DNA of 64,000 nt from Spirosoma panaciterrae DSM 21099 (GTDB lineage: Bacteria > Bacteroidota > Bacteroidia > Cytophagales > Spirosomataceae). The translations under genes were made by a program, and so were the position numbers. The stretch spans positions 150,538 through 214,537 of the forward strand of contig NZ_KB893206.1 in NCBI RefSeq assembly GCF_000374025.1, written 5' to 3'. Position 1 is the first letter of the stretch; every line of letters starts with the position of its first letter. The notes beneath the pieces are model-generated. The model made no database searches. It had not been told where the DNA came from and saw only the letters and a list, made by a program, of their open reading frames with translations. Shown here piece after piece: positions 16,006-24,121 of this stretch.

Positions 16006-18987
16006 TTACTTTACCCGTACGCTAACAATCGCTTCGTCGTCCTCCCCATTGGTGTAGCCGTTGCCTGGCGTGGAGTCAGGGTCCGATGGGGTGACACTCC
16101 ATACCTGACCCTGGAGTGTTCCTGAACTGGGGACCTGAACAAACAGCGACATGCTCCCCTTATTACCTGCCGAGATGGGGCCTATATTGGCGGTTACGGA
16201 CTGCCCGCTGATGGTCAAGCCATTGGTAACGGCCAATTGCCAGCCTGTAGGGAGTAGTGTTTTCAGGGTTACATTGTTGGCCATCGCCCCTCCGCTGTTC
16301 GTTACAATAAAGGTGAACTTGGCTACCTGATTGGGCGTCAGAACGAGCTGGTCGCTAACAATAGCCAGACTCAGATCCGCTTTTGTTGGGTCAGTAAGGG
16401 GCTGATTCGATTGTACATTAGGGAGCGGTACCTGGTTGGGATTGGGTGAAACGCTCACATAATCGCTGCGCTCCAGTGTGCGTAAATCGACTGTAGCTTC
16501 ATCGTCCTGCCCGTCGCCCGTACCCGACCCCGGCTGGCTATCCCAATCCCGGTGGCTGCTGGTCATAATCTGAGCCGATGTCAGGAATGTGCCAGCCTGA
16601 TTGGCCTTGATCTGAAAGGCAAAGGGCAGGGTGCTGCCCGCTTCCAGCTTTCCCGATTTCATCCGAACCGTATTGGCGTCGGCATTCACATTGGCATCCG
16701 TTGTATTGACAAAATCAATTCCTGCTGGAAGCAAGCTTCGCAGGGTTACACTGTCAACAGTGGCCGGTCCATCGTTCGCCAATACTAATGTCAGGGTGAC
16801 TGGCTGATTTACAGAAGGGCTACGGCTACTTAGGACCATCGAAATGGAAAGGTCGGCTTCGTTACAGAGCGAAAAGGGTGGGCTGGGTAAGGTTGCAATA
16901 CTAGGGTTGCTGGTCACTACCCGAATGCGGTACTGGTCACCTGAGGCCAATGCCGGGGAGAGTGTAACCGTAAAGGGGCCAGTAGCCGTAACACTGCTGA
17001 TCGTTGTTTCATTGGTAAACGAACCGGCTGGGTCCGATAGCCGCACACTATAAATCCCGTCTTTAGGTCCATCAATAACATCGATGGATAGGGTAAGCGG
17101 ATTTGTGATGCAAACAGGTGGGGTAGGCGTATTATTTACTGTCAGGAGAGGCTGAATAAACGTAGTTGGTTCTTTCTGGTAAAGGATTTGTCGGGCGTCG
17201 ATAAACGTAATGTCGAACCACATCACCTGACTCGTATTGCCCTGTAGCCGTAGCGAGTATCGGTATTTGCCAGGCGTAACCCCCCCAACACCGACTGCCT
17301 GGGGAGGATAATTTCGGACATAGGTAAAATTGGCAAACTCTTCATAATCGGGTGCCTGCGACATGGGTGGGGCCAGATACCAGCCTGTGTCGGTGAACGT
17401 TCCTCCATCGATGCGTTCAAGTTTAATTTCAACCGGAGCCGTTGATTCTACCATGGCAAAAAAACCATGTGTATAGGAATCGTATTTGTACGAAACACGC
17501 CGGATGGCATCGGGCACCGTGCCGCCCAGAACAGGCTGGCGTAACACACGGGTTAAGGGGGCAGGCGCAGCCGATTGCTGGATGGCAAACGGTTCGCTGA
17601 GGGTGCCCAGAATGACGGGGTTGGTTGAGCGGGTTCGGAGCCGGTATTGGCTGTTGGGCAGGTTGGATGGAATCTTTATTAAAATCGGATTTTCCGTCGT
17701 GGGAGAGGACTCGTAAACAACCGTTCCATCGCTGGCCCGAACGATTTGAGCCACGTACTGACCCGATGGCTGATACGGGTTGCTACGAAGTGAGGCTACT
17801 GCCAGTGTATCGCCCTGCCGACGCAGAAGGGGTAAACTGTATCCGGTGGTAATCAGGGCACCAGGATCGTTCGGCATAAAAGGGACCGCATTCTGAAAAA
17901 AGGAAGTCGTCAGGGCCTGATCCCAGCTATTGGTAAATCGGACCAACCCTGGTCCTTTCATGTGAATATTGTCTGGCCGGTTTGCAGTCCCTATTATACT
18001 ATCGCTGGCTGGACCGGGAAACGCATTGGTTACATTGGCAATGAGCTGATTCTGAGCTGCAATAATATTCGCGTTGGTCTGGCCGTTATTGTAACTCACG
18101 CGCGAAATCATCCAGGCTAACGGTTGCGAACCCACCTGCTGCCGGCTTTTCTCAATAACGGCACTGATATTGTTATAATACGTTTGGCCACTAACGTTGT
18201 AGTAGGTGTCGGTTTCGCCCTGATGCCACAATACGGCCCGGGCGCCGGTTCGGGACACATAATGCAGCAGCGCTTCGCCCAGTCGCCTGTAGACCGACGA
18301 GTTGGTGGTAGTGCCCATATTGCCAACGGCTCCCTGCTGCCACTCACTACTACTACTGCCTCCTAAAGCGGCTCCCAGAAACAAAACGGGTACATTTAAG
18401 CGTTGCACCAGCTTGTCGCCCAGGGTACTCCATAAATGTGGGGGCTGGCTGGGGCCTATAGAACTGCCATAGCTGATTTTGCTGAATTGTAAGGGCAAAA
18501 GCTGTTCGCTGATGCTATCCTGCCGGAAATCGACGCAACTCACGCGATCTTCGACCGAACTCGAGACACGCTGCAGGCCGCCAAATACGTTCGATTGACC
18601 CGCTACTACAAATACCTCGCCCACGCCCACCCGATCAACCTGGGTTTCTGCTATAATTACCGACCCGTTTTTGGCTCTGACCGCCAATCGATACCAGCCG
18701 CCATTTACGGCTACCTGCCCCCGGAAGGAGGAGGTTCCTGATAAAAACGAGAGTGACGACCAGTTTGTAAGGGTTCCCTGCGTAGCCGAGATCGGTATAA
18801 AACGGGCCTCAACCAGGGTGGCATTGGTCGGTGCCATGCCAGTTATGGTAACTGAGGCCTGGTTCGCTAAATTACGCTGAAATACCATCCTGGTTACCGG
18901 ACTCGTAATCGTGAGCTGGGCATACAGGGTAGTAAACGGCAAAATTGCCAGTATTAAAAATACTAGCTTCCGTAAAGGTGAGTACAT
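16006..18987 (-). CDS. Secreted SGNH/sialate O-acetylesterase-like protein with DUF11 tail, 993 aa
   Basis: I start it at 18987 (MYSPLRKLVFLILAILPF), which gives a clean signal peptide ending TLYAQ; the frame extends to 19029. After an N-terminal beta-domain, residues about 120-370 carry SGNH-esterase motifs of the sialate O-acetylesterase family: VFVVAGQSNVFGG with the nucleophile Ser, LWHQGETDTYY, and a late DNIHMKGPG segment that supplies the Asp/His pair. A long beta-rich middle follows, then a short Ig-like domain and two DUF11 domains ending DEAIVSVRVK. It probably removes acetyl groups from a surface or environmental glycan. It precedes the propeller protein by 86 bases on the same strand, so the two may be coexpressed. 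Confidence 0.83.
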   Translation of the reverse strand: MYSPLRKLVFLILAILPFTTLYAQLTITSPVTRMVFQRNLANQASVTITGMAPTNATLVEARFIPISATQGTLTNWSSLSFLSGTSSFRGQVAVNGGWYRLAVRAKNGSVIIAETQVDRVGVGEVFVVAGQSNVFGGLQRVSSSVEDRVSCVDFRQDSISEQLLPLQFSKISYGSSIGPSQPPHLWSTLGDKLVQRLNVPVLFLGAALGGSSSSEWQQGAVGNMGTTTNSSVYRRLGEALLHYVSRTGARAVLWHQGETDTYYNVSGQTYYNNISAVIEKSRQQVGSQPLAWMISRVSYNNGQTNANIIAAQNQLIANVTNAFPGPASDSIIGTANRPDNIHMKGPGLVRFTNSWDQALTTSFFQNAVPFMPNDPGALITTGYSLPLLRRQGDTLAVASLRSNPYQPSGQYVAQIVRASDGTVVYESSPTTENPILIKIPSNLPNSQYRLRTRSTNPVILGTLSEPFAIQQSAAPAPLTRVLRQPVLGGTVPDAIRRVSYKYDSYTHGFFAMVESTAPVEIKLERIDGGTFTDTGWYLAPPMSQAPDYEEFANFTYVRNYPPQAVGVGGVTPGKYRYSLRLQGNTSQVMWFDITFIDARQILYQKEPTTFIQPLLTVNNTPTPPVCITNPLTLSIDVIDGPKDGIYSVRLSDPAGSFTNETTISSVTATGPFTVTLSPALASGDQYRIRVVTSNPSIATLPSPPFSLCNEADLSISMVLSSRSPSVNQPVTLTLVLANDGPATVDSVTLRSLLPAGIDFVNTTDANVNADANTVRMKSGKLEAGSTLPFAFQIKANQAGTFLTSAQIMTSSHRDWDSQPGSGTGDGQDDEATVDLRTLERSDYVSVSPNPNQVPLPNVQSNQPLTDPTKADLSLAIVSDQLVLTPNQVAKFTFIVTNSGGAMANNVTLKTLLPTGWQLAVTNGLTISGQSVTANIGPISAGNKGSMSLFVQVPSSGTLQGQVWSVTPSDPDSTPGNGYTNGEDDEAIVSVRVK

Positions 18988-19191
18988 AGAGGATCTATTA
19001 AATGGATAGGATATTAAATCCGGTGACAAATAGTGTGCCTAAGATGAATGAATGGAATATTGTTTTTAGGATCGGTAGTGCATTTGTGCCAATTGCTCAG
19101 GCAGTTAGGGTGATTTAAGAGGAGGAGTTTACAGGCGATGCGAGGAAAAAGGTATTATTGACGAGGTATTTCGTTTTTGATTATAAGTACT

Positions 19192-20682
19192 ATGCTTATT
19201 CTGGGTTTAATTGATTGTTTATCAATAGGTTTGATTTTGTTGCAAGGGTTGGCAAAAGGCCCCGAAAGGCTTCAGGACGATAGTAGATCACCCGTTGACC
19301 AGCGGCCTAACATCGTTCTGATTGTTGCCGATGACCATGGCCGCGAAGCTGTGGGGTGTTATGGCAATACGGCCATACGTACCCCTCATATCGATCAGTT
19401 AGCAGCCGATGGCGTGCGGTTTTCGAACGCTTTTTGTACCGCAGCCAGTTGTAGCCCCAGCCGCTCGGTAGTATTGACAGGTATCCATAATCATGCCAAT
19501 GGTATGTATGGCCTGGAGCATCAGATTCATCATTTTCGCTCCTTCGATACGGTACACGCACTGCCCGTTCGGCTCGAACAGGCTGGCTATCGTACGGCCC
19601 GTATTGGCAAACTGCACGTAGCACCAGAATCGGTCTATCGTTTCCAGCGGGTACTCGGTGCGGGTAAAGTCAATGATCCGGCTTCAATTGGCCGTAGCCC
19701 TGTTGAGATGGCGAGGGGGTGTTATGAGTTTATGACGGAGGAGCCAGCGAAACCATTCTTTCTGTATTTCGCGACCGATGACCCGCACCGCAGCAATACC
19801 ATCGCACCAGATGGTTCGCCCATCTTTGATGGTACAAAACCGAATTTGTTTGGTAACCGACCGGGTGGGTATCCGCAGGTGGGCGATCATTTCTACCAAC
19901 CTCGGGAAGTCAGCGTGCCGGCCTACCTGCCCGATAATCGGGCCAGTCGGATGGAACTGGCGCAATATTATGAAGCCATTAGCCGGCTCGATCAGGGTGT
20001 TGGTCGATTGGTGGAATATCTGAAGGAGACAGGCCAGTATGATAACACCCTGATCGTTTATCTGTCAGACAACGGGGCTCCCTTTCCGGGTGCCAAAACG
20101 AATCTGTATGAACCGGGGATGCGGTTGCCCTGCATCGTGAAACTGCCCGGCCAGCACAAACGCGGTTTCGTGCAGGAGGCTATGATCTCGTGGGTCGACC
20201 TGATGCCTACATTGCTGGACTTTGCGGGTGTAGACGTGAACACGATTACTACCCATGGCCGTTCGTTCCGATCAATTGTTGAGCAGGCATCCGTAACGGG
20301 CTGGGATGATGTGTATGCTTCGCATTCGCTGCATGAGGTCACGATGTATTACCCGATGCGGGTTCTGCGCGAACGGCGCTATAAGCTGATTTTCAACATA
20401 GCCCACGAATTGACGTACCCAATGGCGCTCGATCTATATCAGTCTTTTACCTGGCAGAATGGCCTTAAGAAAGGGGAGATACGATACGGCAAACGAACAG
20501 TAGCGGCTTATTTGCACCGCCCGCGTTTTGAACTTTACGATATTCTGGCCGACCCCGATGAGGTCCGCAACCTGGCTACCGATCCGAAGTATCGGGAGGT
20601 ACTTACCCGGATGCAGGCCAAACTAAAGCAGTTTCAGAAGCAGACCCAGGATCCGTGGGTAAGCAAGTGGGAGTTTGAATAG
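19192..20682 (+). CDS. SGSH-like sulfatase (heparan N-sulfatase family)
   Basis: A 496-residue type I sulfatase. I prefer ATG 19192, which starts a signal peptide (MLILGLIDCLSIGLILLQG), over the TTG at 19177. The formylglycine motif is CSPSR with Cys87. Metal-binding residues lie in IVADDHG and in YLSDNGAPFP. Several stretches follow N-sulfoglucosamine sulfohydrolase closely as I recall it: HANGMYGLEHQIHHFRSFD, GKLHVAPESVYRF, SHSLHEVTMYYPMRV and the C-terminal DPWV. It is therefore likely to remove sulfate from N-sulfated glucosamine or a similar sugar in the periplasm. It needs a formylglycine-generating enzyme, not present in the window. Its stop is one base from the convergent TipA-like gene. 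Confidence 0.88.
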   Translation: MLILGLIDCLSIGLILLQGLAKGPERLQDDSRSPVDQRPNIVLIVADDHGREAVGCYGNTAIRTPHIDQLAADGVRFSNAFCTAASCSPSRSVVLTGIHNHANGMYGLEHQIHHFRSFDTVHALPVRLEQAGYRTARIGKLHVAPESVYRFQRVLGAGKVNDPASIGRSPVEMARGCYEFMTEEPAKPFFLYFATDDPHRSNTIAPDGSPIFDGTKPNLFGNRPGGYPQVGDHFYQPREVSVPAYLPDNRASRMELAQYYEAISRLDQGVGRLVEYLKETGQYDNTLIVYLSDNGAPFPGAKTNLYEPGMRLPCIVKLPGQHKRGFVQEAMISWVDLMPTLLDFAGVDVNTITTHGRSFRSIVEQASVTGWDDVYASHSLHEVTMYYPMRVLRERRYKLIFNIAHELTYPMALDLYQSFTWQNGLKKGEIRYGKRTVAAYLHRPRFELYDILADPDEVRNLATDPKYREVLTRMQAKLKQFQKQTQDPWVSKWEFE

Positions 20683-20683
20683 T

Positions 20684-21457
20684 TTAGGACAAAATCTGTG
20701 TGTCGGCAAAGTAGACCATGGCTTTGTGCAGGAAAGCCGCGTATTCGGGGTTTTCCTTGCCGTTCCGGACCGTAAACCGAGGATCGTCGATGTACAGTTG
20801 CGCCAGCCCTTTGTAGGCTTTGGCCATATCCTTCGACTGACAAGCTTGTTCGCCCCAAAAACCTCGGATGTTGGCATAATGCCGGGCAATCTGTTGTTGT
20901 ACCGCCGGACTGGTTGGGTCCTGATCAGTCAGGCTTAGCAACATCTGTGCAATAGCCTGCTGATCGGCTTTGAGTTGCTCAAAGCCAGCTTTTCCTAATT
21001 GCTTCAGCTTGGCTTCGCTGTTCTCAACGGTTTGGCTACCTTACTTGTCAATCGCTTCCAGCCGGTAGTCTTTACCTTTTGGAAAGCCTTCGTATAATTC
21101 GTCGTTGGTCAACATGATTTGTTCGCCTTTTAGGGTTGAAATGGTTTTGTCAATCGTCGTCAGTAGTTTTGAAAGCCGATATTGCCGAGCCTGAAGAGCT
21201 AGTTTATGACTTTCGAGGGCTTGCAGCGTGTTAAACGCCGGGTTTTCCAGGATATGCAGAATCTCCTCAAGTGAGAAATCCAGTTCTTTGTAAAACAGAA
21301 TCTGCTGCAGGCGGATCAGCTCTTTTTCGCCATACAGTCGATACTTAGCCTCGGTCCGGACAGATGGTTTTAGTAGGCCGATCCGGTCGTAATGATGGAG
21401 TGTACGCACACTGACACCCGCCAGTCTGGCCAGCTTATTGACCGAATAATACCGCAT
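20684..21457 (-). pseudogene. TipA-type MerR regulator interrupted by an in-frame stop
   Basis: Residues 1-138 from ATG 21457 (MRYYSVNKLARLAGVSVRTL) form a MerR winged helix and coiled coil. The frame meets TAA at 21040-21038, right after EAIDK. The same frame then continues without a shift (GSQTVENSEAKLKQLGKAGF...) to a TAG or TAA stop at 20684, giving a TipAS drug-binding domain (IARHYANIRGFWG, FTVRNGKENPEYAAFLHKA). A one-base change of a Tyr codon to TAA explains it. The MerR part could still be made as a short protein, and a Met at 20944 could start a truncated ligand domain. The promoter appears intact. A sequencing error cannot be excluded. Confidence 0.85.
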
Positions 21458-21484
21458 AATAGACACTTGTTTGGATTGCCCTGG

Positions 21485-21517
21485 CAAATGTAGGCTATGA
21501 CGTAAGGGGAGAGTCAA
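21485..21517 (-). promoter_or_regulatory. MerR-type promoter/operator of the TipA-like gene
   Basis: On the minus strand TTGACTCTCCCCTTACGTCA is followed by a perfect -7 box TACATTTG; the gap between TTG and TA is 22 bases, longer than usual. An over-long spacer and a TTGACTCTCCCC start are hallmarks of promoters activated by MerR-family proteins such as BmrR. The -7 box ends 28 bases before the ATG. Confidence 0.55.
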
Positions 21518-21778
21518 GGAAAAGTTTCACTTTTTTTTCATGATCATATCACCTGATCGCAACGCGGCAACATTCCGCCATTTTTGCCCAATACCGCAGC
21601 TTCCCGCACCTTGTTACAACCGTATCGACCGTGGCCGATGAATGAAAGGGTCTGGGATTTATCGCTGTTTTCAGGGGTTTTATCCCTGAAATTCGACGGT
21701 TAATCAATTTATCGTAGGAGGAGCCAGGCTGAACCGTCATTTTTGTAGCGTCCCTTCCAACAGTAAGCAACAACTACC
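21518..21778. other. Intergenic stretch upstream of the micro-ORF
   Basis: Together with the MerR-type promoter this makes a gene-free gap of about 320 bases. I see only a short inverted pair AGGGGTTTTATCCCT near 21676-21690 and a CATTTTTG box near 21739 that could be a weak -7 element for the micro-ORF. No further gene or RNA is evident. Confidence 0.4.
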
Positions 21779-21901
21779 ATGAAATTCAAACACTGCTTAG
21801 TACTTAGTCTGGTTCTGTCATCATTGATGATTGGTTCCCTAATGGCGCGTAGCCTCAAAGTTCAGCATAAGGCATCTGCAGCGATGCACCAAGCTCATTA
21901 A
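21779..21901 (+). CDS. Micro-ORF with signal-peptide-like sequence, 40 aa
   Basis: ATG at 21779 opens a 40-codon frame ending TAA at 21901. The product has a basic start (MKFKH), a hydrophobic core (CLVLSLVLSSLMIGSLMA) and a short tail rich in His and Ala. This is the pattern of a small exported peptide or of a secreted protein truncated after its signal sequence. No homologue was recognised. A perfect 30-bp inverted repeat begins 16 bases after its stop, which suits an independent short transcript. Translation is unproven. Confidence 0.4.
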   Translation: MKFKHCLVLSLVLSSLMIGSLMARSLKVQHKASAAMHQAH

Positions 21902-21916
21902 TTTCGCCAGCAGCGC

Positions 21917-22006
21917 CCCAAGCCGAACGCCCCCATCGTGATCGAATCTCTGTAGAGAGCCACAAGGCCATAGACGTTCGATCACGATGGGGGCGTTCGG
22001 CTTGGG
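21917..22006. repeat. Perfect 30-bp inverted repeat
   Basis: Arms at 21917-21946 and 21977-22006 are exact inverse complements (CCCAAGCCGAACGCCCCCAT... and its mirror), separated by 30 bases. There is no T-tract. It lies between the micro-ORF and the convergent membrane protein gene, where it could terminate both, or be a small mobile-element relic. Confidence 0.85.
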
Positions 22007-22026
22007 TCGTATTGACAGATCAAACG

Positions 22027-22611
22027 CTAGTTGGCCAGAACGGGTCGGGGTAGCCGATTGACCAGCCAAAGGCAGAATAGTGCGTTGAAGATCAGGGTAA
22101 AGGGGATGACCGAAATGTTTTTAAAAAAAAGGATGATTGCCCATTCCGACGATTGATCGGAAATTAGTTGGCGGGCTTTCAGAGTAATGTATAAACAGGT
22201 CTCGTAGGCAATGTGGTCGATCAGTTTATTGAACAGTAGGGCAATCACTGAAAACACGATCAGATTGGCCACTAAGGCTCCCCACCTGGTTCGGAGTTTT
22301 TGGATTGCCAGCCGCCCGTTCTGCTTTCTGCCCTGTTTGTCCGTGACGATCTGAACCAGCCGAACGATGCCTGTTCGGATATTGGTAAGGCCCAGTGCAT
22401 ACAGGAAAATCAGAATCCGGGCCGACTCCACAACGACTTCCAGCAGAACGTGCGACAGGGGGCTTATGGGACCGAAGGCCTTCAACTGAATGCATCGCCC
22501 GATAGCGGCAATCAGGCCCAGGCTAAAAATAAATCCGAAGTGCTTTTTGCAGAATTGGATCGTTTCAACTGTCCAGTCGAGCGCTTTGAGAAGGTTGGTA
22601 GATAAGGTCAT
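22027..22611 (-). CDS. Hypothetical membrane protein, 194 aa
   Basis: No family was recognised. Three to four hydrophobic segments are visible: residues 26-43 (FGFIFSLGLIAAIG), 55-78 (VVVESARILIFLYALGL), about 112-132 (LVANLIVFSVIALLF) and 163-187 (ISVIPFTLIFNALFCLWLV). A basic cytoplasmic loop (KQGRKQNGRLAIQKLRTRW) separates the second and third. It is probably an inner-membrane protein. A hairpin upstream separates it from the OsmC gene on the same strand, so it is probably transcribed alone. Confidence 0.65.
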   Translation of the reverse strand: MTLSTNLLKALDWTVETIQFCKKHFGFIFSLGLIAAIGRCIQLKAFGPISPLSHVLLEVVVESARILIFLYALGLTNIRTGIVRLVQIVTDKQGRKQNGRLAIQKLRTRWGALVANLIVFSVIALLFNKLIDHIAYETCLYITLKARQLISDQSSEWAIILFFKNISVIPFTLIFNALFCLWLVNRLPRPVLAN

Positions 22612-22690
22612 GGATCAATCGGTTATATTAGCGTAGTATTTGGTTCTAAAAGGGCTGATAGCCAGTAAATTACTGATGTGTTTAAAAGTT

Positions 22691-22755
22691 GTGAGGACGC
22701 GAAGGCGCAGGGCAGTACGTATTGATTTGCACTGCCTGCGCCTTTGCGTCCTCAC
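22691..22755. terminator. Long hairpin after the OsmC gene
   Basis: Arms at 22691-22716 and 22731-22755 (GTGAGGACGCGAAGGCGCAG and its inverse) pair over 25 bases with one mismatch and one bulge. It starts 22 bases past the stop of the minus-strand OsmC gene and probably stops or processes its transcript. No U-tract is seen. Confidence 0.7.
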
Positions 22756-22776
22756 GGTTTAGGTTCTATACGCTGT

Positions 22777-23193
22777 TTAGGCCAGGGTAGCCTCAACGCT
22801 AATGGTGGTATTGAATAGCTTGGAGATAGGACAGTTATGTTCAGCATGGTCGACCAGTTCGTCGAATTTAGCCTGATCCAGGCCAGGCACTGCGGCTGTA
22901 AGTGTCAATTTTGAGCTGGAAATTCCACCATCTTCGAGGGTGATGGCACAACTAACGTCCAGTGAATCGGCTGCGAAACCGGCCTGTTGAATGTTGAAAG
23001 CCAGTTGCATAGCGAAGCAACCTGCGTGGGCGGCCGCTACCAGCTCTTCGGGGTTGGTGCCGACTCCATCGGCAAACCGGGTGTTGAACGAATATTGGGT
23101 TTTGTTCAGAACGGTGCTGGCGGTGGTCAGGTCTCCTTTTCCATCTTTTCCGGTTCCAGTCCAGTGAGCAGAGGCATTGCGTACGATTTTCAT
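22777..23193 (-). CDS. OsmC family peroxiredoxin
   Basis: A 138-residue cytoplasmic protein of usual OsmC length. The catalytic cysteines are Cys59 in AAAHAGCFAMQ and Cys121 in HNCPISKLF; the conserved Arg39 lies in FNTRF. OsmC proteins reduce organic hydroperoxides with lipoylated or dithiol partners. A perfect -7 box TACCTTTG lies 44 bases upstream of the start, and a hairpin follows the gene, so it is a single-gene unit. The divergent neighbour is a Crp/Fnr-like regulator, which might respond to the same stress, but no operator is evident. Confidence 0.93.
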   Translation of the reverse strand: MKIVRNASAHWTGTGKDGKGDLTTASTVLNKTQYSFNTRFADGVGTNPEELVAAAHAGCFAMQLAFNIQQAGFAADSLDVSCAITLEDGGISSSKLTLTAAVPGLDQAKFDELVDHAEHNCPISKLFNTTISVEATLA

Positions 23194-23236
23194 GAGCGTA
23201 AACTTTAAATTGTTTTATGATTTGTTTTTGATGCCT

Positions 23237-23244
23237 CAAAGGTA
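23237..23244 (-). promoter_or_regulatory. -7 box TACCTTTG of the OsmC gene
   Basis: A full match to TAnnTTTG on the minus strand, 44 bases before the ATG. A TTG sits only 16 bases upstream of it, so the -33 element is uncertain. Confidence 0.45.
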
Positions 23245-23383
23245 GCCGGGCACTTTTTGCCAATTTTTCACCTATGTTAAAAAGAGAATAAACGATTGAA
23301 CACGGATTTGTAGGAATCTTGTGATGTACGCAGATCTTGGCAAATCATAAGAATTCGTGTCCAATTGGAAGTAACGAATAGCT

Positions 23384-23977
23384 ATGACCACTACGAAACA
23401 CACGACCCTACATCAGCATTTGCAGCAGTTTGCCCAACTCTCCGAAGAGGATCTCAGGTTAGGTGATTCGTTCTGGACGGTCAGAAGCATTGCCAAACAT
23501 GAGTATTTTAATTTTCAGCACTCCGTATGTCGGCAGGTGGGGTTTATTCTGAAAGGGATTTTTCGGGTGTATTACATTGATCCCCGAACGGAGCAGGAGC
23601 ACAACCTCTATTTTATTCCTGAATATGCCTTTCTGACATCCCTGAAAAGCCTATTGACCAAAACGACCTGTCCATATCTGATAGAAGCCCTGGAAGATGC
23701 CGAATTGCTGGTGATCGACTACGACCATCTACAACAGCTCTACGCGCAGTCGCATGGATGGGAACGCTTTGGGCGGTTGCTGGCCGAGCAGTATTTTATG
23801 GTCAACCAGACCCGTTCGGAGAGCCTGCTGACCCAGTCGGCCGAGGAGCGATATATGGATTTATTGACCAATCAGCCCGGTATTATGAATCGGGTATCGC
23901 TGGGGCATATTTCGTCTTATCTGGGCATTAAAGGGCCGTCGCTCAGCCGCATTCGGGCGCAGATAGCGCAGAAGTAA
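23384..23977 (+). CDS. Crp/Fnr family transcriptional regulator
   Basis: A 197-residue regulator with a cyclic-nucleotide-binding-like beta-barrel at residues 20-120 (FWTVRSIAKHEYFNFQ, VCRQVGFILKGIFRVYYID) and a C-terminal winged helix (RVSLGHISSYLGIKGPSLSRIR). The binding barrel lacks the canonical RxS cAMP motif, and there are no Fnr-type iron-sulfur cysteines, as in most Bacteroidota members of this group. The signal is unknown. The next gene starts 144 bases downstream on the same strand and encodes a DUF2306 membrane protein. Confidence 0.88.
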   Translation: MTTTKHTTLHQHLQQFAQLSEEDLRLGDSFWTVRSIAKHEYFNFQHSVCRQVGFILKGIFRVYYIDPRTEQEHNLYFIPEYAFLTSLKSLLTKTTCPYLIEALEDAELLVIDYDHLQQLYAQSHGWERFGRLLAEQYFMVNQTRSESLLTQSAEERYMDLLTNQPGIMNRVSLGHISSYLGIKGPSLSRIRAQIAQK

Positions 23978-24121
23978 GGGAGCCTTGGCCCTTACTACTT
24001 TTATGTGTGTTCCATTCTGGTTGACTATTTTCTGCAAAACCGATGGGGATTCGTTCTATGTATTCTAAATTTAGGCAATATACCTTCCTCTGACGACTTA
24101 CCAGAACGACTCACCAAATCC

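Noticed and set aside
19086..19092. Sigma-54 promoter for the 16006-18987 gene (TTGGCAC on the minus strand)
   Set aside because: The -24 box is good, but no GC or GT lies at the required ten-base distance; TGC occurs two bases too early.
20945..21040. Frameshift between the MerR and TipAS parts
   Set aside because: The distance between the two open segments is 96 bases, exactly 32 codons, so the frame is unchanged; only a stop codon separates them.
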